From Spirochaetales bacterium (GTDB lineage Bacteria > Spirochaetota > Leptospiria > Leptospirales > Leptonemataceae): a DNA stretch of 64,000 nucleotides. The notes under the pieces are model-generated. The model had not been told where the DNA came from and ran no database searches. It saw only the letters and a program-made list of their open reading frames with translations. The stretch's first letter is position 1, and every line of letters begins with the position of its first letter. This document shows, piece by piece, positions 38,469 to 47,104 of the stretch. Made by a program: the position numbers and the translations under genes. Where the stretch lies: the NCBI GenBank assembly GCA_015075425.1, contig JABTUL010000001.1:1240001-1304000 (forward strand), given 5' to 3'.

Positions 38469-38750
38469 TCAAGCTTTCTTGATGGTATAGATCTCGTCTT
38501 TTATGGGCAGTTCCCGCTTGAGGTTCTTAATAAAGGGAAGCGGGTCCCCCATTTCTTCATAGAATTCACAGTTGGGCTGCATCCGGCGGGCCACAGTGAA
38601 ATATTTATAAAATTTTTCTTCCCCAGAACGCTTGGACCATTGCTTTTTTTCGCAACGGACTCTCAGCACGTATTTATCTTTCTCTGCTTCAAACTGGCGC
38701 ACCACAATGCAATGAGCGCAATTGGCACAATAGACTTTGTCAGCGGACAT
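38469..38750 (-). CDS. Small Cys-rich (zinc-type) cytoplasmic protein
   Basis: 93 residues from ATG 38750, which has AGGAAAAAAA directly upstream. It opens with CANCAHCIV, has a Cys in RVRCEKKQW and one in QPNCEFYEE, and a basic middle (KKQWSKRSGEEKFYKYFTVARR). Four Cys suggest one bound zinc ion. I believe similar short proteins exist in other spirochaetes, but I know no function; nucleic-acid binding would fit the charge. Convergent with flgJ. Confidence 0.75.
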   Translation of the reverse strand: MSADKVYCANCAHCIVVRQFEAEKDKYVLRVRCEKKQWSKRSGEEKFYKYFTVARRMQPNCEFYEEMGDPLPFIKNLKRELPIKDEIYTIKKA

Positions 38751-38833
38751 TTTTTTTCCTGATTCTGGAGTTGACAGCCAGCGTTTCCATTGCCATATTT
38801 CTGGCAAGTCAATATAGCTGCCAGGAGGGCAGG

Positions 38834-39298
38834 TTGAAGACGGAGCAGGACATTTGCGTGGACCGGCAGGATCGGTGGTGGGCTGCCGGTCAGATCATCA
38901 GCAATGAAGCGATTCTGGCCTATTTCAAAGCTCATCTGCATTTTGATGGCCAGCGTTACTTCATCGCAAATCGGCACGGAAACTTGAAGGAGGAGGCTTA
39001 CCTGAAGGCTGTTGAGGGCTTTCCCCTGCATCTACTTCTTGCCCATCCTCTGGATCAAGGGTGTGAAGTCTCCCTGGATGGTGGACAACGCGGTATGGTG
39101 GCCTGGAGCGAATTTTTTATGAGTGATGATACTACTCTGGGTGCCTTCTTTCAAGGTATCCCGGTTCGGCTCAGTCCGCTGGCCATGGCCGCTCTTTCCA
39201 CATATCTGGAAGAAGAAAATGATTCTTTTATTTTACATGGAAATCCTCTCCCGGTGCATTCGCGCGGGAAGCTTTTCCCTGAGGTAGAAATGTTATGA
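38834..39298 (+). CDS. Conserved protein resembling DUF1285, unknown function
   Basis: About 154 residues. TTG 38834 is preceded by AGGAGGG with a spacing of six, so it is a better start than TTG 38771. Blocks: [50 protein letters not shown]. They resemble the DUF1285 layout (small beta protein with an aromatic N-terminal block), but I am not certain. Soluble, no signal. Its stop overlaps the msrAB start (ATGA). Confidence 0.65.
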   Translation: MKTEQDICVDRQDRWWAAGQIISNEAILAYFKAHLHFDGQRYFIANRHGNLKEEAYLKAVEGFPLHLLLAHPLDQGCEVSLDGGQRGMVAWSEFFMSDDTTLGAFFQGIPVRLSPLAMAALSTYLEEENDSFILHGNPLPVHSRGKLFPEVEML

Positions 39299-40329
39299 AG
39301 TGGTTTGTGGTGCTGGTTTTTGTCCTGGGTTGTGGCCGCCTGGCCTCCCAGGAGGAAAGGGGCAAGAGTCTTGCCACTTTTGCCGGAGGATGCTTCTGGT
39401 GTATGGAGCCTCCGTTTGAAAAACTACCCGGTGTTCATTCTGTAAAGAGTGGCTATACAGGTGGTAAGGACCCGGATCCGGATTATAAGCAGGTATCCTC
39501 GGGCCAGTCCACCCACCGCGAGGCCGTGCAGATTCAGTACGATCCGGCAAAGATCAGCTATGAAGAGCTGCTGCGAGTTTTCTGGCAACAAATCGATCCC
39601 ACGGACGGCGGTGGTCAGTTTGTGGATCGGGGCCGGCAATACACCACGGCCATATACTTTCATACGGCAGAACAGAAGGCGGCAGCCAGCAAATCTCTGG
39701 GTGAGCTTTCGCGTAGCGGTCGCTTTTCCAGGCCGATTGTTACAGAAATTCTACCGGCAGTTCGGTTTTACCCCGCGGAGGACTACCATCAGGATTACTA
39801 CAAGAAAAGTCCGGATAACTACTACCGCTACCGGAACGGTTCTGGACGCGATGCTTTCCTCAAAAAGCACTGGGGTTCTAAAACCACCTGGAAAGAATTC
39901 CTGCGCCCCGCCGACAAAGAGCTGCGAAGCAGGTTGAATCCTCTGCAGTTCCGCGTCACCAGGCAGGACGGGACAGAGCCGCCCTTTCGCAACGAGTACT
40001 GGAATCAAAAAGAACCGGGCATCTATGTGGATATTGTTTCGGGCGAGCCGCTTTTTAGTTCACGCGACAAATATGATAGCGGCACGGGCTGGCCCAGTTT
40101 CCGCCGGCCCCTCCTTGCGCAACTGATCAAGGAAATTCCGGACAACTCTCAGGGGATGAAGCGGGTGGAAGTGCGCAGCAAACTTGCCGATTCCCACCTG
40201 GGGCACGTGTTTGACGATGGCCCACCGCCGGAAGGTTTGCGCTACTGTATCAATTCCGCCGCTATGCGATTCATCCCCCGCTCACAGATGGCGGAGGAAG
40301 GCTACGGAGAGTTTCTATCCGCCCTATGA
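39295..40329 (+). CDS. Fused methionine sulfoxide reductase MsrA-MsrB lipoprotein
   Basis: 344 residues. The N-terminus is a lipoprotein signal (VFVLGCG), the MsrA domain starts with the catalytic [11 protein letters not shown] (about 30-40) and runs to about 190, and the MsrB domain follows (about 205-340) with [24 protein letters not shown] and catalytic Cys in [11 protein letters not shown]. The zinc-binding CxxC pairs of many MsrB proteins are absent. Together the domains reduce both S- and R-methionine sulfoxide. The signal places the enzyme outside the cytoplasm, where it would repair envelope proteins. Its stop overlaps the convergent gene by six bases. Confidence 0.92.
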   Translation: MKWFVVLVFVLGCGRLASQEERGKSLATFAGGCFWCMEPPFEKLPGVHSVKSGYTGGKDPDPDYKQVSSGQSTHREAVQIQYDPAKISYEELLRVFWQQIDPTDGGGQFVDRGRQYTTAIYFHTAEQKAAASKSLGELSRSGRFSRPIVTEILPAVRFYPAEDYHQDYYKKSPDNYYRYRNGSGRDAFLKKHWGSKTTWKEFLRPADKELRSRLNPLQFRVTRQDGTEPPFRNEYWNQKEPGIYVDIVSGEPLFSSRDKYDSGTGWPSFRRPLLAQLIKEIPDNSQGMKRVEVRSKLADSHLGHVFDDGPPPEGLRYCINSAAMRFIPRSQMAEEGYGEFLSAL

Positions 40330-40548
40330 GACCTTCCTGTATTGCAGGAGACTGATCAGCAGGTAAAGCAATGCAGCTGTTAAAGGGAGGCCATGCAGGG
40401 CCAGATCGAACCAGTCCATGAAGCCGTACAGATGCCCGGTCCGGAGTAGCTTCAATTTTCCCAACAGATGGGGTTCCTCCCCCAGGGGCAGTGCGGCCAT
40501 CAGGCCGCCCAGAACAAGGTAGAGCAGGGGTCTTTTAAACGCTTCCAC
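40324..40548 (-). CDS. Small two-helix membrane protein
   Basis: 74 residues if GTG 40548 is the start, which overlaps the end of the upstream 556-residue protein by 14 bases. Two hydrophobic stretches ([15 protein letters not shown] and [15 protein letters not shown]) flank a conserved-looking loop [20 protein letters not shown]. Cotranslated with the larger membrane protein. Function unknown. Confidence 0.6.
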   Translation of the reverse strand: MEAFKRPLLYLVLGGLMAALPLGEEPHLLGKLKLLRTGHLYGFMDWFDLALHGLPLTAALLYLLISLLQYRKVS

Positions 40549-42205
40549 CAGGTCCACCAGGTTGATCCGGCGGTCGCAAGCGGTGCCAGCTGCTGACCAG
40601 GCGAGACACGAGAACCCTCTTGCGCTCATGTTTCAAAAAATTCAGAAAGTAGAGAATGAGGGCGGCCGCCGTCAGGAAAGCCGTAGTTCCAAAGAGGAGC
40701 CCGAGGATAAGATTTGCACTCAAGAGGAGCCACCCCGTGGCAAGAGCCAGGCCCGTGCCGCCCACAAGCAGGAGGGTGCGGGTCGTCGGGTCGGCACGGA
40801 AGCGGAGGTTTCCGGCATCCCCTGAGGAGAGCCCCTCGTAGTCAAAGAAGCGAATACTTTTACCATTTTCATTGTAGATCTGGATGACGTCACCGTGATG
40901 GTTGCGCTGTACGAAGATGCTTTCACCGGGTTTGAGATCATCCAGAATACAGACAAATTCTTCAATCAATAACCTCAGAACCGTGTCGGATGCGGCCTGC
41001 ATTTCTACAAAGCCATCGTTTGCCGAGCGCGACTTGAATGCCAGGAAAGAACGAATCAAACGCTTCTTCAAGCTACGACCCTTTTCTACCAGGCTATAGA
41101 TTTCAAAAAGGGAGCGGACCGTTATCGCCGCAGTAGCGATGATGGCCAGAGACGCCAGCGGCGGCAAAATTTCCTTCCAGATATTTTCTACCAGCAGTCC
41201 GCTGGCCACGCTGCCCAGAATGGCAAAGAGGATGGCCGCTCCCGGGCGTGTCATGCTGACATGATCCAGAGATCGCAGGTCCATGCGTTTCAGATCAAAC
41301 CAGCGATACCCTCTTTCCTGGATGGCACCGTTTTCATTGAAAATCGTCTGAATCCTGTCTGCGGATTTGAGTAGATAGGTCCGGCTCCCCCGTTCCAGGT
41401 CGCTGGCGATAAGGATCCCTTCTTCTTCCAGAGCGGCAATGCGTCCCCGGCTGTCTGCCGTGCAGGCGGCCAGGGTAAGACCGGAATTGCCAAGGGAGTA
41501 TTCTTCCGGCAGATCGACAATTTTTCCAAACATTTGCTTTTCATCATGAATAAAAGCAAGAAAGCGGCTGACTCGTTCCTCCGTCCAGTCTTCACCAAAG
41601 ATGCGGTTGACGGTATTCTGGGTGATATCGGTTTCTTGAGAGAGCAGGCGAGCCACTTCTGAGGCTTTACGCTTGCGCTGGAAGCGCCGCCACAGATCCA
41701 TAGAAAGGCCGGCCAGAATCGTTCCGCCCACCATCAAAGCAACTTGAATCTTTCGATTGCGGTACCAGGGTTCCCGAGTTTCGACCTCGACTGGAGACTT
41801 TCCGGCTTCCTGTACGGCGGGGGCCGTTTCTCCGGGAAGTTCAATCACGCCTGGACTTTCCCGGCGTTCAATGACCAGGTCATAGTGCTCTCCACTGCGA
41901 CTTGCCTCTACCTTCCAGTTTGCCAGGGCTGTTTCACCCGATTTTTCCTGCATATATTCTCCTATGACCCGCAGTTCCCGCCGGACCCGTTTGTACCCTT
42001 CCAGCCCGCTGGCATTTTGAAAGTAATTGCGGCAAATGATGGCATCTTTATGATCGGGATTAAAGGCTGCGTGTTTGAGCGCATAATCGAAGCGCGCCTG
42101 AATGCGCTGTTCTTCCTCCGGGGAGAGAGCCGGCCAATCCCCATCCAGGTCCAGTCGGATGACCCGCCCGCCGGCGTCCCGGCCTTCTTCAGGGAGATCC
42201 TGCAT
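40535..42205 (-). CDS. Large membrane protein, unknown function
   Basis: 556 residues. An acidic soluble N-terminal region of about 145 residues is followed by one helix (about 153-171), a soluble part of about 140 residues, a helix pair (about 315-365), another soluble region with a receptor-like beta pattern (DDLKPGESIFVQRNHHGDVI, YNENGKSIRFFDYEG) and a last helix pair (about 477-528). Its ATG is directly behind a perfect inverted repeat GGGTTC-ATC-GAACCC (42206-42220), and no Shine-Dalgarno is visible. I recognise no family. The pair with the 74-residue membrane protein is translationally linked. Confidence 0.7.
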   Translation of the reverse strand: MQDLPEEGRDAGGRVIRLDLDGDWPALSPEEEQRIQARFDYALKHAAFNPDHKDAIICRNYFQNASGLEGYKRVRRELRVIGEYMQEKSGETALANWKVEASRSGEHYDLVIERRESPGVIELPGETAPAVQEAGKSPVEVETREPWYRNRKIQVALMVGGTILAGLSMDLWRRFQRKRKASEVARLLSQETDITQNTVNRIFGEDWTEERVSRFLAFIHDEKQMFGKIVDLPEEYSLGNSGLTLAACTADSRGRIAALEEEGILIASDLERGSRTYLLKSADRIQTIFNENGAIQERGYRWFDLKRMDLRSLDHVSMTRPGAAILFAILGSVASGLLVENIWKEILPPLASLAIIATAAITVRSLFEIYSLVEKGRSLKKRLIRSFLAFKSRSANDGFVEMQAASDTVLRLLIEEFVCILDDLKPGESIFVQRNHHGDVIQIYNENGKSIRFFDYEGLSSGDAGNLRFRADPTTRTLLLVGGTGLALATGWLLLSANLILGLLFGTTAFLTAAALILYFLNFLKHERKRVLVSRLVSSWHRLRPPDQPGGPGGSV

Positions 42206-42248
42206 GGGTTCATCGAACCCTGGACTCAGGCTCTGTCAACCAAAAGCG

Positions 42249-42713
42249 TCAGGGCAGGCGAAAGACCATCATGGCAGCAACAAGTAACAGGATCAGCACC
42301 TGGAGGTAGCGCAAAAGGAGCAGGCGTCGTTCGGCGGCAATGGAATCTGCGGGGACACTGCCCCCGCCGGCAAAACCCAGGGCAATGCGGGACAAAGAAA
42401 GCTGCCTTTGCCAGAGACGGAGGAAGAGAAGGAAAAGGATAGCGGTGCCGGCGTAACCCGCCTTCAGCCACAGAGACTCGTAATCCACGAATTTGAAGTT
42501 ACCAAATGAAAGCCCGCTGCCCACAAGGAGGGCCAGGCCGGGCAGCCACAGATAAAAATCCAGGCGAAACGACAGGCTGCGCGCAAAAGCGATAGTCCGG
42601 GCATCCTGGCTACGCAGGGCTCGCCGCATGGAGACAATGGCTCCCAGGGAACCGGCCAGGAGCAGGCCCATACCCAGAAGATGCATGAGGCGCAGAGTTG
42701 AATAGCTCTCCAC
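42249..42713 (-). CDS. Integral membrane protein of DUF2269 type
   Basis: 154 residues from GTG 42713, which has AAGG just upstream. Four hydrophobic helices: LMHLLGMGLLLAGSLGAIVS, DFYLWLPGLALLVGSGL, LKAGYAGTAILFLLFLRLW and LQVLILLLVAAMMVF. His in the first helix and the general layout resemble DUF2269 / CopD-like membrane proteins. Longer starts upstream would overlap the divergent rpsU start. Function unknown. Confidence 0.65.
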   Translation of the reverse strand: MESYSTLRLMHLLGMGLLLAGSLGAIVSMRRALRSQDARTIAFARSLSFRLDFYLWLPGLALLVGSGLSFGNFKFVDYESLWLKAGYAGTAILFLLFLRLWQRQLSLSRIALGFAGGGSVPADSIAAERRLLLLRYLQVLILLLVAAMMVFRLP

Positions 42714-42787
42714 CGCCTTTTTATCGGCCTCCTGGCAGGAAAAAATGATTGGCGCAGAGGGGGCCCTCCAGAGCCTGTCCCGCATCC

Positions 42788-43000
42788 ATGATAGGTGTAA
42801 TTTTGAAAGATGGAGAGCCCATCGAATCGGCTCTCAAGCGCTTCAAGCGCGAATGTGTGAATGCAGGAATCCAGTCGGAAATCAAACGACGCGAATTTTA
42901 TGAAAAGCCATCCATGCAGAAGAAACGTAAGATCGAAGCTGCGGTTCGCAAGCGGGAAAAGAAACGCATTCTGCTCTTAAAAAAAGACAAAGCTCATTAA
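42788..43000 (+). CDS. rpsU: Ribosomal protein bS21
   Basis: 70 residues. The sequence begins IGVILKDGEPIESALKRFKR and is very basic at the C-terminus, typical bS21 of the small ribosomal subunit. ATG 42788 gives the standard N-terminus. It heads the macromolecular synthesis operon rpsU-yqeY-dnaG-rpoD, which links translation initiation, DNA replication priming and transcription. Confidence 0.93.
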   Translation: MIGVILKDGEPIESALKRFKRECVNAGIQSEIKRREFYEKPSMQKKRKIEAAVRKREKKRILLLKKDKAH

Positions 43001-43014
43001 TACGGAGCAGGGCG

Positions 43015-43464
43015 ATGGGTGCACTGCTGGAAAAAATTCAGTCTGACCTGCAAAGCGCAATGAAGGCCCGGCGTACCGCCGAGCTTGAGGCGCTGCGTCT
43101 GCTCAAAAGTGATCTGCAATACGAGATGAACAAGACCGGAGTTCGGGATCTGGACGATGAAAAGGTCCTTGCGGTCATCAAAACGGCCTGCAAGAAACGC
43201 AAAGATAGCATAGCGGAATTCGAGCGCGCCAATCGTCCAGAACTTTTACAAAAAGAAAAGGACGAATACGAAATTCTCAGTAAATACTTACCGGCTGCTA
43301 TCTCTGAAGCGGAAGTAAAAGCGGTGCTTGATGAAGTCTGGCTTGAGGTAAAGCCGGCGACGGCAGCAGAGTCGGGCAAGGTCATTGGTAAGGTAATGGC
43401 CAGACTTAAAGGTCAGAATGTAGACGGGGCCCTGGTTAAGAAACTGGTTCAGGAAAGATTTTGA
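43015..43464 (+). CDS. yqeY: GatB/YqeY-domain protein
   Basis: 149 residues of the YqeY family: LLEKIQSDLQSAMKARRTAE, LRLLKSDLQYEMNKTG, EYEILSKYLPAAISEAEVKA, GKVIGKVMARLKGQNVDGAL. The domain also forms the tail of GatB, where it binds tRNA. The usual place between rpsU and dnaG supports the call. Role not defined in the family. Confidence 0.92.
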   Translation: MGALLEKIQSDLQSAMKARRTAELEALRLLKSDLQYEMNKTGVRDLDDEKVLAVIKTACKKRKDSIAEFERANRPELLQKEKDEYEILSKYLPAAISEAEVKAVLDEVWLEVKPATAAESGKVIGKVMARLKGQNVDGALVKKLVQERF

Positions 43465-43467
43465 TCC

Positions 43468-45270
43468 TTGGACTCATCCGAGATTAGAGATGAGATCGTT
43501 CGTGCTGTCCCTGTTGAATCCTACATTGGTAAATACGTAAAACTTAAGAAAACCGGCAAATCCTACAGCGGTCTGTGTCCCTTTCATCAGGAGAAGTCGC
43601 CGTCTTTTACTGTCACTCCAGAGAAGGGTCTGTACCATTGCTTTGGCTGCGGCAAGGGCGGAGATCTGTTTCGATTTGTCATGGACTACGAACACGTATC
43701 CTTTCCCGAGGCCCTGGCCATTCTGGCGGCGTACGCTGGCATTGAACTGAAAAGCCAGGGCAGTGATTCGCATAAAAGACTGTATGATTTAAACGGCCGC
43801 GTTGCCCTGTATTACGCTTCCCTTCTGCAGGGGAAGCCGCGCGACTATCTCAAAGGTAGGGGCCTCACGGAAGAGGCCATTGAGCATTTTCAAATCGGTT
43901 ACAGCAGTCCGGAAAAGAACGCCTTACAAAAGCAGTTTCCCGCAGAGGAAGGGCTCGCGTCTCTGCGGCTTATCAACAACGGCTATGATTTTTTTCGAGG
44001 ACGGATCATGTTTCCCATCCGGACCTATTCGGGCCGGGTAGCTGGCTTTGGCGGCCGCAAAATTGCCGACGAAGACTTTGGCCCCAAATACTTAAACTCG
44101 GCGGAATCGGCGATTTTCCGCAAGAATGACCTCTTCTACGGATTGTCGGACGCATTGCCGGCGATTCGCCGCTCCGGGCGTGTCTACGTTGTGGAAGGTT
44201 ACCTGGATGTAATGGGACTGTGGCAGTCGGCGGCGCAGGGCGCGGTGGCCCCGCTGGGCACGGCCTTCAATGCCCGTCATTTACAAATTCTCAAACGTTA
44301 CGCTCGCGAAATCGTGGCGATCTATGACGGAGACGCAGCCGGCCGCAAAGCAGCCTTAAAATTTGCCCGGCTGGCCGTCGATCATGGAGAGGAGGCCAGT
44401 CTGGTGCTCTTGCCGCGGGGCCTGGATCCTTTTGATCTATGTCAGGCTCTTTCTCCGCCGGAAGTTCACAATCTGCTGGAAAGGACGGTTCCCACGGACT
44501 ATTTTCTAATCATGGAGACTATGTTTCCGGATATCGTTCCTGCAGCATCGGGCGGAATTGAGGAACAGGCCCGGGAGTTGCAGGACTACTACCTGGGTAA
44601 GAATCTGCTGGCTTTACCTGGAGATCTGGGCGGTCGTAAAAAAGCTCGGGATCTTTTCTTTGAACTGTACCGCAACATCCAGCGGCCTTCCAACAAAGAG
44701 CTTTACCTGGAGCACGCAGCCTTGCTTTTACGGATGTCCAGAGGGGCCCTGAAGGAGGAATTGGGCGGGGAAACCCGGAATGCTCCCGTGGCAAAGGCAG
44801 CAGTGCGTAAATCGGCTTTGCCGGCCTCCGGTCCGTTTGCCGCCATTGAACGGCGACTGATGGTCCTCTGCCTTTTGGAGCCGGAGGCATTCCGTGAGGA
44901 ATATGAAACTCTATCTCGCATCGAGTGGCGGGATGATCCGGCTCTGCTACTATTTCAGTTACTTGAATATCGGGCGGGTGGAGGCCGTAGCTGGCTTGCC
45001 CAGGAAATCACTGAGTCAGGTGACCTGCCGCCGGAAATTGCCGCTCTTTTCCGGGGATTCCTCCTGTCCGCCGCCGGCACAGAAGACGGTTCTGTGGAGA
45101 CGGCTGTTGCAGAGGTACGGGAACTCTGTCTCAAGCATGAACTGGCAATACTCAATGAGGAGCTGGGCAGACTGAAAAAGGATGCACTGGAAGAGAGATT
45201 TGATTTAATTAAGAGAGTCAAGGCGCTTGAGGAAGAGCTGCGCCTGCCGGCGTACAAACGGGAGAATTGA
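43468..45270 (+). CDS. dnaG: DNA primase
   Basis: 600 residues from TTG 43468, three bases after yqeY. The zinc-binding domain (CPFHQEKSPSFTVTPEKG then YHCFGCGKGGD, about 37-66) is followed by the RNA polymerase core with TOPRIM motifs VVEGYLDVMGL (about 241-251) and AIYDGDAAGRKAA, and a helicase-binding C-terminal domain. It makes RNA primers for the replication fork. All metal-binding acids of the TOPRIM fold are present. Confidence 0.95.
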   Translation: MDSSEIRDEIVRAVPVESYIGKYVKLKKTGKSYSGLCPFHQEKSPSFTVTPEKGLYHCFGCGKGGDLFRFVMDYEHVSFPEALAILAAYAGIELKSQGSDSHKRLYDLNGRVALYYASLLQGKPRDYLKGRGLTEEAIEHFQIGYSSPEKNALQKQFPAEEGLASLRLINNGYDFFRGRIMFPIRTYSGRVAGFGGRKIADEDFGPKYLNSAESAIFRKNDLFYGLSDALPAIRRSGRVYVVEGYLDVMGLWQSAAQGAVAPLGTAFNARHLQILKRYAREIVAIYDGDAAGRKAALKFARLAVDHGEEASLVLLPRGLDPFDLCQALSPPEVHNLLERTVPTDYFLIMETMFPDIVPAASGGIEEQARELQDYYLGKNLLALPGDLGGRKKARDLFFELYRNIQRPSNKELYLEHAALLLRMSRGALKEELGGETRNAPVAKAAVRKSALPASGPFAAIERRLMVLCLLEPEAFREEYETLSRIEWRDDPALLLFQLLEYRAGGGRSWLAQEITESGDLPPEIAALFRGFLLSAAGTEDGSVETAVAEVRELCLKHELAILNEELGRLKKDALEERFDLIKRVKALEEELRLPAYKREN

Positions 45271-45273
45271 AAG

Positions 45274-47016
45274 ATGGCCATTGAGGATTTACCGGGAATT
45301 CAGAAAATCATATCGATTGGTAAAGCGAACGGTGAAATCACTTACGATGAAATCAACGACAACCTGCCGGAGAAAATTGTCAACAGTGAGCGCATAGAAG
45401 ACGTCTTTACCCTGCTAAATCAGATGGGTATTGAGGTGGTGGAGGAATACTCCCGCAAATTCATGGAGGAAGCCCCGCCTAAAAAGGAAGGTCCCCGCAA
45501 AGTTCGCCGGAAAGAATCAACCTCCGCCTCCGCGAGTGATGATCCCATCCGTCTCTACCTCAAAGAGATTGGCCGGGTTTCTCTTATATCCGGTGATAAA
45601 GAGGTGTTTCTGGCCCGGCGCATCGAGCACGGAGAGAAAATCATTGAAGAGACGATTCTCAATTCCTCCCTTTTGCGTTCCAATTTCTTCAAGCTGATGC
45701 CCAAGATTCGGGCCCGCAAACTCAGGGTGACGGAAGTGGTCCGGGCCAATAAGGCCTACTACATGAATAGCGAGGAACTGGAGAAACTTGAGAAAACATT
45801 CTTTCAGTCCATGGAATCCATTTCAGACGATGAAAAGAAACTGGTCGAAGCCAGCTCAAAACTCAAGAAGTACGTTGAAGGCTCCAAGAAGTGGCGTGAA
45901 TATAAACTGAAAGCCGATGAGGCCTACAGCGCGATCAATAAATCGGTCCGGCGGGTGGGCGTTTCGCAGAAAGAAATTCAGAGGATTTCTCAGAAAATCA
46001 AATCCATGGTTTTCCGGATCAAAGAAATTCATCGCCATTTCAACACCCTGAAAGCGCGCTACGGACTTGATATTAAAGATATCAAAGGATACAACCGGTT
46101 CATTGAGAAGAATGAGAATCTCAAGCAAATTGAAGAAGAGATGGGCGTGGATATAGATGAGGTCCGTGAGGTCATCAAGGATATTCGCAACAACGAACGC
46201 AAGCTGCGCCGAATGGAACAGGAAGCGGGCTCGGCTGTTTCAGAGATTCTACAATGGGGAGAGTCCATCACCCGGGGTGAAAGGGAAATTGCTCAAGCTA
46301 AACGCGAACTGATCAAAGCGAATTTGCGGCTGGTGGTCAGTATCGCCAAACGCTACGCCAATCGTGGGATGCATTTTTTTGACCTGATTCAGGAAGGAAA
46401 CATTGGGCTGATCAAAGCCGTGGATAAATTCGAATACAAGAAGGGCTATAAATTTTCTACCTATGCCACCTGGTGGATCCGCCAGGCGATCACCCGGGCC
46501 ATTTCCGACCAGGCGCGCACCATTCGGGTTCCGGTACACATGATTGAGCAGATCAACAAAGTGGTTCGGGAAACCAGGGTCTTCCTTCAGGAGGTAGGGC
46601 GTGAGCCCACAAATGAAGAAATTGCCGAGCGTCTGGGCTGGCCCGTGGCCCGCATCAAAGCCGTAAAAAACGTTGCCCGCGAACCCATTTCCCTGGAAGT
46701 GCCTGTCGGCTCAGAAGAGGATAGCGAGCTGGGTGATTTTATTCCGGATGCGGAGGTGGAATCCCCGCTGAACAGTACGGCCAACAAGCTTCTGGCAGAG
46801 CAAATCAAATCGGTGCTCAATACCCTGCCGGCTCGTGAGCAGAAAGTGTTGCGCATGCGCTTTGGTCTGGACGATGGCTATTCTCATACTCTCGAAGAGG
46901 TGGGCTACGTATTCAAGGTAACCCGCGAGCGTATCCGGCAGATTGAGGCCAAGGCCCTGCGCCGACTGCGCCATCCGTCCCGCTCCAAAAAGCTTAAAGA
47001 TTACATTGATGCCTGA
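45274..47016 (+). CDS. rpoD: Housekeeping RNA polymerase sigma factor RpoD (sigma-70)
   Basis: 580 residues. Region 1.1 is about 1-70, region 1.2 starts [20 protein letters not shown], then a non-conserved helical insertion of about 210 residues (to about 340). Region 2 ([56 protein letters not shown]) recognises the -10 element and region 4 ([20 protein letters not shown]) the -35. ATG 45274 follows dnaG by three bases. Confidence 0.96.
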   Translation: MAIEDLPGIQKIISIGKANGEITYDEINDNLPEKIVNSERIEDVFTLLNQMGIEVVEEYSRKFMEEAPPKKEGPRKVRRKESTSASASDDPIRLYLKEIGRVSLISGDKEVFLARRIEHGEKIIEETILNSSLLRSNFFKLMPKIRARKLRVTEVVRANKAYYMNSEELEKLEKTFFQSMESISDDEKKLVEASSKLKKYVEGSKKWREYKLKADEAYSAINKSVRRVGVSQKEIQRISQKIKSMVFRIKEIHRHFNTLKARYGLDIKDIKGYNRFIEKNENLKQIEEEMGVDIDEVREVIKDIRNNERKLRRMEQEAGSAVSEILQWGESITRGEREIAQAKRELIKANLRLVVSIAKRYANRGMHFFDLIQEGNIGLIKAVDKFEYKKGYKFSTYATWWIRQAITRAISDQARTIRVPVHMIEQINKVVRETRVFLQEVGREPTNEEIAERLGWPVARIKAVKNVAREPISLEVPVGSEEDSELGDFIPDAEVESPLNSTANKLLAEQIKSVLNTLPAREQKVLRMRFGLDDGYSHTLEEVGYVFKVTRERIRQIEAKALRRLRHPSRSKKLKDYIDA

Positions 47017-47052
47017 AGCTCGCGCGCATCAGCCTGAGCTGTCTTTTTTTCA
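47016..47052 (+). terminator. Possible terminator after rpoD
   Basis: AGCTC (47018-47022) can pair with GAGCT over a 14-base loop, directly before a run of eight T (47043-47050). The stem is short for a strong rho-independent terminator, so the call is tentative. It would close the rpsU operon. Confidence 0.4.
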
Positions 47053-47104
47053 ATAAATCTTGACGATCCCGGGCCGACCCCGAACCATCAGGTGCTGCCT
47101 TCCT

